This document shows positions 1 to 5,930 of a DNA stretch of 6,126 nucleotides, in pieces. The notes beneath the pieces were generated by a model, which was not told where the DNA came from, made no database searches, and saw nothing but the letters and a program-made list of their open reading frames with translations. Source of the DNA: an uncultured Lachnospiraceae bacterium (GTDB taxonomy: Bacteria > Bacillota > Clostridia > Lachnospirales > Lachnospiraceae); the NCBI GenBank assembly GCA_947068385.1, contig CAMTBF010000243.1, positions 1-6,126 of the forward strand, written 5' to 3'. Position 1 is the first letter of the stretch. Every line of letters begins with the position of its first letter. Made by a program: the position numbers and the translations under genes.

Positions 1-1
1 G

Positions 2-607
2 AGAAAGGACGCGGTGACAGCTTCCTATGCGTTCTATGCATTTATGGGGCATGTCGCAATCTGCTATTCCCCCTTTGGAATCGAGGATTTGGGCCTGCCG
101 CCGGAGCTGGTCATGAAGCCCACGAAAGAGACCATGGAGGCGCTGAACATCAATCCGATTATGTTCAATACAGAGGGCGGAAAGGAGTATCTGAGCAGGG
201 TCTATGGTCTGCTGGAGAACCTGAAGCCGCTGTATCTGCGGTACCGCGGTACAGAGCAGATGAAGAGCTATATCCGCGGCTCGGAGACGGATTTGGGGAC
301 TTATCTTACATTCCGGGAGTACGATATCGTTGTAGATTATTTCCCCACAGTGGAGGGCCTGCCGATTTCCACGGGGGCAGTGTTCGAGCTGGAGGCGAAC
401 CGGTTCCTGCTCGTGGGGATGATGCACCGTCTGACATTTCGGGCGAAAGCCGGGGAGAATAAGAAAGTAAGGGCGTTGAAGCTGGAAGACGGCACTGTCG
501 TGAATGGGGAGTGGGTGCCCGGCCATCGGCAGAACGGGGATGAACAGATGCAGTTCAATTTTGGGCCGGCGCCTGGCTGCCTCTATATAGAGCTATATAA
601 ATATTGA
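2..607 (+). CDS. GH35-like beta-galactosidase, C-terminal part (5' end outside window)
   Basis: The reading frame is open to the left edge, so this is the last 201 codons of a longer gene; the GTG at 14 is an internal valine, not a start. Near the left edge the protein reads AFYAFMGHVAICYSPFGIED, which resembles the AFYA..GQ..A.GFSPFGIE motif that I associate with the end of the barrel and the start of the DUF5597 domain in GH35-type beta-galactosidases. The rest (ELEANRFLLVG, FNFGPAPGCLYIELYKY) fits a beta-rich C-terminal domain. By family such enzymes remove terminal beta-galactose from oligosaccharides. The two catalytic glutamates would lie upstream and cannot be checked, and neither can a signal peptide. 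It ends 79 bp before the GH3 gene on the same strand, which suggests one operon. The family call rests on remembered motif resemblance; a related GH42-like enzyme is the alternative. Confidence 0.65.
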   Translation, partial: RKDAVTASYAFYAFMGHVAICYSPFGIEDLGLPPELVMKPTKETMEALNINPIMFNTEGGKEYLSRVYGLLENLKPLYLRYRGTEQMKSYIRGSETDLGTYLTFREYDIVVDYFPTVEGLPISTGAVFELEANRFLLVGMMHRLTFRAKAGENKKVRALKLEDGTVVNGEWVPGHRQNGDEQMQFNFGPAPGCLYIELYKY

Positions 608-673
608 GCCATCTGATTGTACTGGAACCAGGAAGAAAGACAGGCAATTGTATTTGACGGTATGACATGAAAC

Positions 674-684
674 AGGAGAGGGAG
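674..684 (+). promoter_or_regulatory. Double ribosome binding site of the GH3 gene
   Basis: AGGAGAGGGAG holds two Shine-Dalgarno cores. AGGAG (674-678) sits 8 nt before GTG 687, and GGGAG (680-684) sits 8 nt before ATG 693. The two in-frame starts are two codons apart and each has an ideally spaced core, so the sequence does not decide between them. Confidence 0.6.
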
Positions 685-686
685 AA

Positions 687-3065
687 GTGAAAATGAGAAA
701 ACAATTGACAGACAGGGCTTCCATCCCTGGGGTGGTGGCGGAGCTTACCCTGGAGGAGAAGCTGAACCTGGCGGGGGCCTACGAGGCCTGCCACACATTG
801 GCCATACCGGATATGGACATCCCGTCCCTGTGCCTGGCGGACGGTGTGACGGGGGTCAACGGCGCCCAGGTGGTGCTGGACTACACCACTTCGCCGAAGC
901 GTAACACAGACCCGGAGCTGCTTCAGAGGATTCCCTATGCGGGGCCGGAAGTGGTGGCCCTGTGCGGCGGGGATTTGGAGGAGACAAAAGAAAAATACCG
1001 GGAGGACACAGTATACAGCGGGCTGATAGAGCATATCCGTGGCTTTCGGCCGGACGGCAAAGAGTTCATAAGCTTTCCGTCCGGCGTGAACATCGGCGCG
1101 GCCTTTGACCCTGCCCTGGCGGAGGAGACCGGCAGGGCCGTGGGATGGGAGATGCGCAGGGCCGGGGTGGACGTGACCCTGGGGCCGAATGTGGACATCA
1201 TGCGGGATCCTTTGGGCGGACGCAATTATGAGATGTACGGGGAAGACCCCGAGCTGGTGGAGGAGACGGCGGCCGCCTTTATACGGGGAATCCAGAGCAC
1301 CGGCGTTGGAGCCTGCGCAAAGCATTTCCTCGCCAACAACCAGGAGACGGATCGGAATACCAAAGATACTCATGTGTCGGAGCGGACATTGAGGGAAATC
1401 TACGGCAGGGGCTTCGGCAGCGCCATACAGTGGGGAAAAGTGAAAGCCATCATGAGCGCCTACAACGCGGTGAACGGGAAGTTCACCTCTTACAACCCGG
1501 AGCTGCTCACGGACTGGCTGCGGGGAGAATGGGGCTTTCAGGGGCTGACGGTAAGCGACTGGGGCGCGGCGGCCCAGGACAAGGCGGGCTCCCTGAAAGC
1601 GGGCATGGACTTGATTCTGTGCGGCCCCAATGACATGAGGGAATGCGCCAGGGCGGTGGAGGAGGGGAGGCTCTCCATGGAGGTGCTGGACGAAAGGGTG
1701 TCCAGGCTCCTGGGAACCATCGTAGATATCCGGGAGGAGCAGAGCCGGATTTCACTGCAGTATGACCAGGAGGCCCTGCTGGAGACAGCCCGCAAGGCCG
1801 TTGCGGCAGGTAGCGTGCTGCTGAAGAACCAGAACGGGACGCTGCCTTTGGCGGAGGACGCCCATGTGGCTTTCTGGGGGAAAAGGAGCAGGGAGCTTCT
1901 GGAATGCGGCAGCGGCTCCACGGCGGTGGTCACAGGGCTCCACGGCAATCCTCTGGAGGAGAGCAGAAAGCGGTTTCCCCGGGCCTCTCTGCGCTTTGAA
2001 GAGTGGGAGGGTGCGGAGGCTATCGTGTACACGGTGACGGCTCCCGCCGGGGAGAACGTGGACAGGGACTGCATGGACATCGAGCCTGAGGACAGGGAGC
2101 GGCTGCCGGAAATCCTGCGGGAGGCAAAGGAGAGGGGGCTTCGCACCGTGGTGCTGCTGAATGTGGCGGGGCCGGTGGACATGCGGGCCTGGGAGCCCTA
2201 TGCGGATGCCATCCTTGCGATTTTCATCCCTGGCTGTATGGGGGGAGCGGCAGCGGCGGATCTGCTTTTTGGCAAGTCGGAGCCGTCGGGCAGGCTTCCC
2301 ATGACCTTTCCGGAGCGGTATGAGGACACGCCCTCTTACCCCAATTTCCCCGGCGAGGCTCAGGATGTGTACTATGGGGAGGGGATTTTCGTGGGCTACC
2401 GCAGCTATGAGAAGCGGGGGCTGGGCGTGCGGTATCCCTTTGGCTTCGGCCTGGGGTACACGGAATTTGCCCTTTCCCCGGTGCTTGAGAGCTTTTACCT
2501 GGAGGAGGGGGAGGAGACGCTGGCCATACCCGTCCGGGTGAAGAATACCGGCGCCAGAAAGGGGAGCCAGGTGGTGCAGGTCTACGGCAGCGAAGCGGCG
2601 CCCCATATCCTGCGGCCCGTGAAGGAGCTGCTGGGCTTCGGCAAGGTGACTCTGGAGCCGGGGGAGGAGCGGGTGCTGGAGGTGGTTTTACGGCGGGAGG
2701 CGTTGCGCTGCTTCGACCCGAAGAAGCGGAAGTGGGTGCTGCCCACCGGAAAGTGGGTCCTGTCCCTGGGGACTTCCAGCAGGGACATCTTCGCCCGGGC
2801 GGAGCTTGTGGTGAAGGGCCCCAACCCCTATGCCTATGGCGGGGACAGCACCATCGGGGAGCTCTGCCGGGACAAGCGGGCCTGGAAGCTGATTGACGAG
2901 TTCACGGGGGGCATGTTTTCCCAGATTGGGGAAGAGCAGATTAAGTTCATGGTCTCCTATAAGCTGAACGACATTCTGGCCAGGGGGATGGTGAACGCCG
3001 TGCCGGATGCCGTGAAGCTAAATGCCATGCTCCAGGGGCTGTATGAGAAGCTGGGGCAGCTGTAG
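687..3065 (+). CDS. Glycoside hydrolase family 3 beta-glycosidase (beta-glucosidase/beta-xylosidase type), 792 aa
   Basis: This is a retaining exo-beta-glycosidase that releases a terminal sugar, probably glucose or xylose, from the non-reducing end of oligosaccharides. GH3 N-terminal barrel, about residues 15-350: ADGVTG (51-56), GPNVDI (166-171), GRNYEMYGEDP (178-188), KHF (212-214), MSAYN (257-261), and SDW (290-292), where Asp291 is the expected nucleophile. GH3 C-terminal alpha/beta domain, about 365-595: LLKNQNGTLPL, GENVDR (455-460), where Glu456 aligns with the usual acid/base position, SGRLPMTFP (534-542) and FGFGLGY (585-591). A fibronectin-III-like domain follows at about 600-705. 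The last 85 or so residues are a mostly helical tail not needed for the GH3 fold. No PA14 insert and no signal peptide are seen, so it is probably cytoplasmic. The start is GTG 687 or ATG 693. The exact substrate cannot be read from sequence. Confidence 0.93.
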   Translation: MKMRKQLTDRASIPGVVAELTLEEKLNLAGAYEACHTLAIPDMDIPSLCLADGVTGVNGAQVVLDYTTSPKRNTDPELLQRIPYAGPEVVALCGGDLEETKEKYREDTVYSGLIEHIRGFRPDGKEFISFPSGVNIGAAFDPALAEETGRAVGWEMRRAGVDVTLGPNVDIMRDPLGGRNYEMYGEDPELVEETAAAFIRGIQSTGVGACAKHFLANNQETDRNTKDTHVSERTLREIYGRGFGSAIQWGKVKAIMSAYNAVNGKFTSYNPELLTDWLRGEWGFQGLTVSDWGAAAQDKAGSLKAGMDLILCGPNDMRECARAVEEGRLSMEVLDERVSRLLGTIVDIREEQSRISLQYDQEALLETARKAVAAGSVLLKNQNGTLPLAEDAHVAFWGKRSRELLECGSGSTAVVTGLHGNPLEESRKRFPRASLRFEEWEGAEAIVYTVTAPAGENVDRDCMDIEPEDRERLPEILREAKERGLRTVVLLNVAGPVDMRAWEPYADAILAIFIPGCMGGAAAADLLFGKSEPSGRLPMTFPERYEDTPSYPNFPGEAQDVYYGEGIFVGYRSYEKRGLGVRYPFGFGLGYTEFALSPVLESFYLEEGEETLAIPVRVKNTGARKGSQVVQVYGSEAAPHILRPVKELLGFGKVTLEPGEERVLEVVLRREALRCFDPKKRKWVLPTGKWVLSLGTSSRDIFARAELVVKGPNPYAYGGDSTIGELCRDKRAWKLIDEFTGGMFSQIGEEQIKFMVSYKLNDILARGMVNAVPDAVKLNAMLQGLYEKLGQL

Positions 3066-3121
3066 GGAGCCCGGCAAGATAGGGGAAGCGAGACGCAATT
3101 GGAAGAAGCAACGGAAGGAAC

Positions 3122-3126
3122 GGAGG
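3122..3126 (+). promoter_or_regulatory. Ribosome binding site that fixes the GH43 start
   Basis: GGAGG lies 9 nt before GTG 3136. The frame continues upstream to an ATG at 3022 inside the GH3 gene, but that extension is basic, low-quality sequence with no good ribosome binding site. The nearby ATG at 3128 is in another frame. Starting at 3136 gives the N-terminus MKKYFCNPINF, which looks like the usual beginning of this GH43 type. Confidence 0.75.
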
Positions 3127-3135
3127 AATGTTTTT

Positions 3136-5022
3136 GTGAAGAAATATTTTTGCAATCCCATCAATTTTACCTATCAGTATCAGTTCAACAAAAAGGGCGA
3201 CGGCTTTACCCTGAACCGGGAGGCGGCAGACCCGTCCATGATTTTGTTCAAGGGAAAGTATTACCTTTTCCCCAGCATGACCAGGGGCTTTCTGGTAAGT
3301 GAAGACCTGGTGGACTGGAAGCTGTGCCCTCTGGATGGGCTTCCCGTCTACGACTATGCCCCGGATGTGCGGGCGGTGGGGGAGTGGATGTATTTTTCCG
3401 CCAGCAGGCGGGGGGAAATCTGTGATTTTTACCGCACGAAGGACCCGGAGGGCGGTGTGTTCGAGCGTATTCCAGGCACCTTTGACTTCTGGGACCCCAA
3501 CCTGTTTCTGGACGATGACGGGCGGCTGTATTTCTACTGGGGCTGCAGCAACCTGACGCCCATCTGGGGCGTGGAGCTGAACCCGGATACCATGGAGCGG
3601 ATAGGGGAGCCGGTGGTGCTGATTGGGAACTGCAAGACAGAGCACGGCTTTGAGCGCACAGGGGAAGACCATGAGTACGATCCGGACAAAAATGACGTGC
3701 TGCAGCTTTTGAAGGGGCATATGGCAAAGATGATGGGCTGCAGTCCGGAGGAGATTCAGGATGTCACACCGGCCATCCAGGCTGCGCCGGAGGAGCTGCG
3801 TCCCATGCTGGGAGCCGCCATTTCAGACGACCCTTACATCGAGGGGGCCTGGATGACAAAGTATCAGGATCGGTACTATCTGCAGTACGCCTGCCCAGGC
3901 ACGGAATATAATGTGTACAGCGACGGCGTGTATGTGGGGGACAGCCCGTTGGGGCCTTTCACCGCCTGCGAGAGCAATCCCTACTCCTACTCTCCCGGCG
4001 GGTTCTGCCCTGGGGCGGGGCATGGCTCCACCATGGAGGACATTCCGGGCAACTGGTGGCATACCAGCACCTCGCGGATTTCCGTCACCCACAAGTTCGA
4101 GCGCCGCATCGGCATCTGGCCCGCTGGCTTTGATGGGGACGGGGAACTGTTCTGCAACCAGAGGTACGGGGACTGGCCCCGGTGCGTCACGGGGGAAAAG
4201 CAGGATTCCTGGGCGCTTCCGGAGTGGATGCTGTTGAGCTACGGCAAGGCCGTCACCGCCAGCAGCCGGGAAATGCCTGCGGAGGAGGTGGGAGATGCCG
4301 CATCTGCCATAGGAAATCAGGGCGAGGCCGCGGTGGTGGACGAGAATATCCAGACCTGGTGGAAAGCGGCAAAGGAGGACGCCTGTCCCTGGATTCAGGT
4401 GGATTTGGGGCAGCCCTGTCTGGTAAATGCCGTGCAGATCAATTCCGCAGACGATTTCGGCATGGTTGACCGGCTTCCCCAGGGTGCGCAGCTGGCGGGC
4501 GAGACAGGAGGGGAGCGGTATATCGAAGAGCGGCAGTTCCGCACCCGGTGGCTTCTGGAGGCAAGCGAGGACGGCGGAAAATGGTTCGTCCTGGAGGACA
4601 AGAGAGAGGCTGAGACGGATCTGCCCCATGATCTTGTAGTCATCCAGGAGGGCGTCACCGCCAGGTACATCCGCCTTACCGTCACTGCCACCCCCTACGA
4701 TGTCCCGGCCTGTATCAGCGGCCTGCGGGTATTCGGAAAAGGGAATGGAAGCGCTCCGGCTCAGACGGCCCGGATCCAGGCCCTGCGCTCGGAGGATGGT
4801 CTGTCCATGCAGGTGAGCTGGCAGGGAGATGCCATGGGCTACGAGGTGCTCTGGGGGCACAGGCCGGATAAGCTCTACCACAGCTACCGGGTATTCGCCA
4901 GGACGCAGCTGGAGATCCGCGCCCTGATGGCAGATGCTGAGCGGTATTACGTCCGGGTGGATGCCTTTAATGAAAACGGCATCACCGAGGGGGAAGTGGT
5001 CTGCGTGGAGAACCGGGCCTGA
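3136..5022 (+). CDS. Glycoside hydrolase family 43 enzyme with discoidin/CBM32-like and Fn3-like modules, 628 aa
   Basis: This is an inverting five-bladed beta-propeller enzyme, most likely a beta-xylosidase or alpha-L-arabinofuranosidase acting on hemicellulose oligosaccharides. The three GH43 acidic residues are visible: Asp32 in ADPS (general base), Asp120 in FWDPN (pKa modulator) and Glu236 in YIEGAW (general acid). GAGHGS (293-298) is a conserved late propeller motif. Residues about 181-232 form an extra helix-prone stretch just before the general acid. Residues about 368-535 look like an F5/8-type (discoidin, CBM32-like) domain: YGKAVTASS, WIQVDLGQP and ARYIRLTVTA. Residues about 540-626 look like a fibronectin-III-like domain (MQVSWQG, YEVLWG, YYVRVDAFNENG). 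No signal peptide or membrane segment is seen, so it probably acts in the cytoplasm. It lies 70 bp after the GH3 gene and 51 bp before the operon terminator. Confidence 0.9.
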   Translation: MKKYFCNPINFTYQYQFNKKGDGFTLNREAADPSMILFKGKYYLFPSMTRGFLVSEDLVDWKLCPLDGLPVYDYAPDVRAVGEWMYFSASRRGEICDFYRTKDPEGGVFERIPGTFDFWDPNLFLDDDGRLYFYWGCSNLTPIWGVELNPDTMERIGEPVVLIGNCKTEHGFERTGEDHEYDPDKNDVLQLLKGHMAKMMGCSPEEIQDVTPAIQAAPEELRPMLGAAISDDPYIEGAWMTKYQDRYYLQYACPGTEYNVYSDGVYVGDSPLGPFTACESNPYSYSPGGFCPGAGHGSTMEDIPGNWWHTSTSRISVTHKFERRIGIWPAGFDGDGELFCNQRYGDWPRCVTGEKQDSWALPEWMLLSYGKAVTASSREMPAEEVGDAASAIGNQGEAAVVDENIQTWWKAAKEDACPWIQVDLGQPCLVNAVQINSADDFGMVDRLPQGAQLAGETGGERYIEERQFRTRWLLEASEDGGKWFVLEDKREAETDLPHDLVVIQEGVTARYIRLTVTATPYDVPACISGLRVFGKGNGSAPAQTARIQALRSEDGLSMQVSWQGDAMGYEVLWGHRPDKLYHSYRVFARTQLEIRALMADAERYYVRVDAFNENGITEGEVVCVENRA

Positions 5023-5073
5023 TTCCGGTAAGGGCATTGATGCCGCTGCCATGCTGCCTGCGGTATATTTATA

Positions 5074-5120
5074 AGAAAGTAGCTGCCGATATTGTTGCAT
5101 CGGCAGCTATTTTCTGTTTT
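5074..5120 (+). terminator. Strong intrinsic terminator of the glycosidase operon, probably bidirectional
   Basis: AGCTGCCGAT (5081-5090) pairs perfectly with ATCGGCAGCT (5099-5108) around the 8-nt loop ATTGTTGC. The stem extends outward through mainly A-T pairs to 5074/5115, giving about 17 bp with one G-T wobble. The right side runs into TTTTCTGTTTTT. On the minus strand the same stem is followed by ACTTTCTTAT, a weaker U-rich tract, so it may also stop transcription arriving from the right. It begins 51 bp after the GH43 stop codon. Confidence 0.92.
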
Positions 5121-5260
5121 TATAGTATTTGTTTTGTTGTCATGAATTCATTAATTGTATTGCGCTGTCATGATAAATCATTTATTATAGGGATAGGGGA
5201 AATATTTTACCATATAACAGGAAGGATAGTATTGGAAGATGAATAACAAGTGAATGCAAA
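5116..5260. other. A/T-rich intergenic stretch without a recognisable protein gene
   Basis: Together with the terminator, minus-strand hairpin and promoter described separately, this belongs to a gap of about 380 bp between the GH43 stop and the next ribosome binding site. No frame here combines a ribosome binding site with a credible start. One plus-strand frame of about 69 codons begins at a TTG before the terminator and reads through it, so it is not believable. A weak plus-strand promoter-like pair (TTGCGC 5160-5165, 17 bp, TATTAT 5183-5188) is present but its -35 is poor. Confidence 0.6.
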
Positions 5261-5261
5261 C

Positions 5262-5293
5262 ACCACCTACGTCGCATCTGCGACTTCAGTGGT
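5262..5293 (-). other. Hairpin with a symmetric 4+4 internal loop
   Basis: On the plus strand ACCAC (5262-5266) pairs with GTGGT (5289-5293), and GTCGC (5271-5275) pairs with GCGAC (5280-5284), around a four-base loop. The arms are separated by CTAC and TTCA. Read as minus-strand RNA, the internal loop is UGAA opposite GUAG, which could form stacked G-A, A-U and A-G non-canonical pairs, as in loop-E-like motifs. The last point is inference. There is no T-run on either side that would make it a terminator. Confidence 0.7.
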
Positions 5294-5301
5294 TCAATAT
5301 C

Positions 5302-5330
5302 ATTGTATAGAAATATGCGCAAATTGTCAA
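5302..5330 (-). promoter_or_regulatory. Strong sigma-A-type promoter on the minus strand
   Basis: Reading the minus strand, TTGACA (5330 to 5325) is followed by a 17-bp spacer and TACAAT (5307 to 5302). That is a perfect -35, optimal spacing and a 5-of-6 -10. The expected start is around 5295. No protein gene lies downstream on that strand before the terminator at 5115-5074. Confidence 0.75.
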
Positions 5331-5344
5331 GGTCATGAAGAGAA

Positions 5345-5375
5345 AAAAATAGAGCTCTAAAGTGAAAAATAGAGC
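5345..5375 (+). repeat. Direct repeat AAAAATAGAGC, two copies 20 bp apart
   Basis: AAAAATAGAGC occurs at 5345-5355 and again at 5365-5375, 20 bp start to start, which is close to two helical turns. The first copy overlaps the perfect 10-bp palindrome TAGAGCTCTA (5350-5359). The pair lies upstream of the small gene at 5461 and could be a regulator binding site. In A/T-rich DNA chance remains possible. Confidence 0.4.
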
Positions 5376-5403
5376 AGAATGATAGGATTTGATATTATCT
5401 GTT

Positions 5404-5412
5404 AAAGGAGGG
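5404..5412 (+). promoter_or_regulatory. Strong ribosome binding site with no canonical start behind it
   Basis: AAAGGAGGG is the best Shine-Dalgarno in this part of the window. At ideal distance (8 nt after AGGAGG) the codon is ATC 5420, not ATG, GTG or TTG. The frame from ATC runs 14 codons (IAVLNVNFMAQTTE) to a TGA at 5462 that overlaps the ATG of the next frame. A possible extended -10 (TGATAGGAT, 5380-5388) lies just upstream without a clear -35. Confidence 0.6.
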
Positions 5413-5419
5413 AGAAGAA

Positions 5420-5464
5420 ATCGCAGTATTAAATGTGAATTTCATGGCGCAAACGACGGAATGA
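5420..5464 (+). pseudogene. Possible leader peptide or 5' relic of a broken gene (14 codons, ATC start)
   Basis: The peptide IAVLNVNFMAQTTE is placed exactly where a normal start should be for the strong ribosome binding site. With ATG in place of ATC it would begin MAVLNVNF, which resembles from memory the N-terminus of clostridial esterases of the FrmB-like alpha/beta hydrolase type. No esterase sequence follows, so the gene would be reduced to its first codons. Alternatively it is a leader peptide translated from a rare ATC codon and coupled to the downstream gene through the ATGA overlap at 5461-5464. The evidence is thin. Confidence 0.25.
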
Positions 5465-5778
5465 CACTTAGATTCAAACACCCATGTAGATATTTTTTGG
5501 ACGAAACATATAATAAATGGTATTGCGGTTTTTTCTATGGAGTGGCAATGATTTCAAATGATGACACTAGTTTTGCAATAAGCGAAGAATTTCACGAAAA
5601 ATATTATGATGATATGTATGATAAAAATGTCAGAGTGACATTAAAAAGTGGACAGAAGATAGTTGGCTTATATAACGATGAGTTTTATGAAGATGCATCT
5701 ATTCTGGTGAATTGCGAAGTAGTCAAGATTAAGGATATAGAAAAAATGGAATTGTTTTGTAGTTCGCAGTTGGTATAA
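5461..5778 (+). CDS. Small uncharacterised protein with a possible Sm-like C-terminal domain, 105 aa
   Basis: I do not recognise a named family. From ATG 5461 the protein is 105 residues, acidic and rich in Tyr, Phe and Asp, with no signal peptide or clear membrane helix. Residues about 52-99 (KNVRVTLKSGQKIVGL, then ASILVNCEVVKIKDIEKMEL) have the strand pattern of small Sm/SH3-like beta barrels: a V.V.LKSG..I.G strand pair, and a final strand where I..I.K.EL closes the fold. That is pattern recognition, not a search result. The frame extends upstream to TTG 5389, but that codon has its only purine stretch one base away and the strong ribosome binding site lies after it, so ATG 5461, coupled through ATGA, is preferred. 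Base composition is far more A/T-rich than the glycosidase genes, suggesting transfer or a different history. A G/C-rich terminator follows after 32 bp. Confidence 0.6.
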   Translation: MTLRFKHPCRYFLDETYNKWYCGFFYGVAMISNDDTSFAISEEFHEKYYDDMYDKNVRVTLKSGQKIVGLYNDEFYEDASILVNCEVVKIKDIEKMELFCSSQLV

Positions 5779-5810
5779 TACATGGCAAAAAAGTAATACA
5801 GACGCAGAAC

Positions 5811-5854
5811 AGGCCGGCGCCCGGAGGCAGATTGCTTCCCGCGCCGGTCTTTTT
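5811..5854 (+). terminator. G/C-rich intrinsic terminator after the small gene
   Basis: AGGCCGGCGC (5811-5820) pairs with GCGCCGGTCT (5841-5850) over 10 bp with one G-T wobble. An inner stem, GGAGGC (5823-5828) with GCTTCC (5834-5839), has loop AGATT. The right arm runs directly into TCTTTTT. This is a strong rho-independent terminator for plus-strand transcription. Its G/C content matches the glycosidase region rather than the A/T-rich gene it closes. Confidence 0.9.
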
Positions 5855-5930
5855 GCGCTGGAGCTTTCGGCAGAGATAAGTAAAAATTTACAATTACAAA
5901 CAAAATTCCGCAATATCAAAAAAGGGATTC

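Larger units (their letters stand above)
5073..5295 (-). ncRNA. Candidate small non-coding RNA, about 220 nt, convergent with the GH operon
   Basis: The minus strand has a near-consensus promoter (5330 to 5302) with a predicted start near 5295. The transcript would open at once with a structured hairpin (5293 to 5262), cross about 140 nt of A/T-rich sequence and end at the bidirectional terminator (5115-5074). I find no minus-strand frame with a ribosome binding site and a start here; the longest obvious ones are about 13 codons. I do not recognise a known RNA family. An alternative is the promoter and leader of a lost gene, or one copy of a dispersed repeat. The call rests on the combination of promoter, 5' hairpin and terminator and is not proven. 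Confidence 0.45.

Noticed and set aside
1752..2606. 284-codon open frame on the minus strand, plus similar ones at 555-1373, 1538-2182 and 2947-3720
   Set aside because: All lie opposite or across well-supported glycosidase genes and have no family resemblance. Low stop frequency follows from G/C-rich third positions of the true genes.
3022..3135. N-terminal extension of the GH43 protein to an ATG inside the GH3 gene
   Set aside because: It would need a 44-bp overlap and adds a basic 38-residue stretch without fold. A well-spaced GGAGG precedes GTG 3136, where the family-like N-terminus begins.
3823..5100. 425-codon open frame on the minus strand
   Set aside because: It lies wholly opposite the GH43 gene, whose catalytic and module motifs are clear. 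It reads through the operon terminator and has Pro/His/Leu/Arg-rich composition typical of an antisense shadow in G/C-rich coding DNA.
5160..5188. Plus-strand promoter TTGCGC-17-TATTAT
   Set aside because: Only three of six -35 bases match and no gene begins close downstream; much weaker than the minus-strand promoter at 5330-5302.
5037..5246. 69-codon plus-strand frame from TTG
   Set aside because: It has no ribosome binding site and runs straight through the strong terminator stem. Its hydrophobic look comes from A/T-rich sequence.
5668..5919. 72-83 codon minus-strand frames over the small gene and its terminator
   Set aside because: They run opposite the small A/T-rich gene and through the G/C-rich terminator hairpin, with no ribosome binding site seen.
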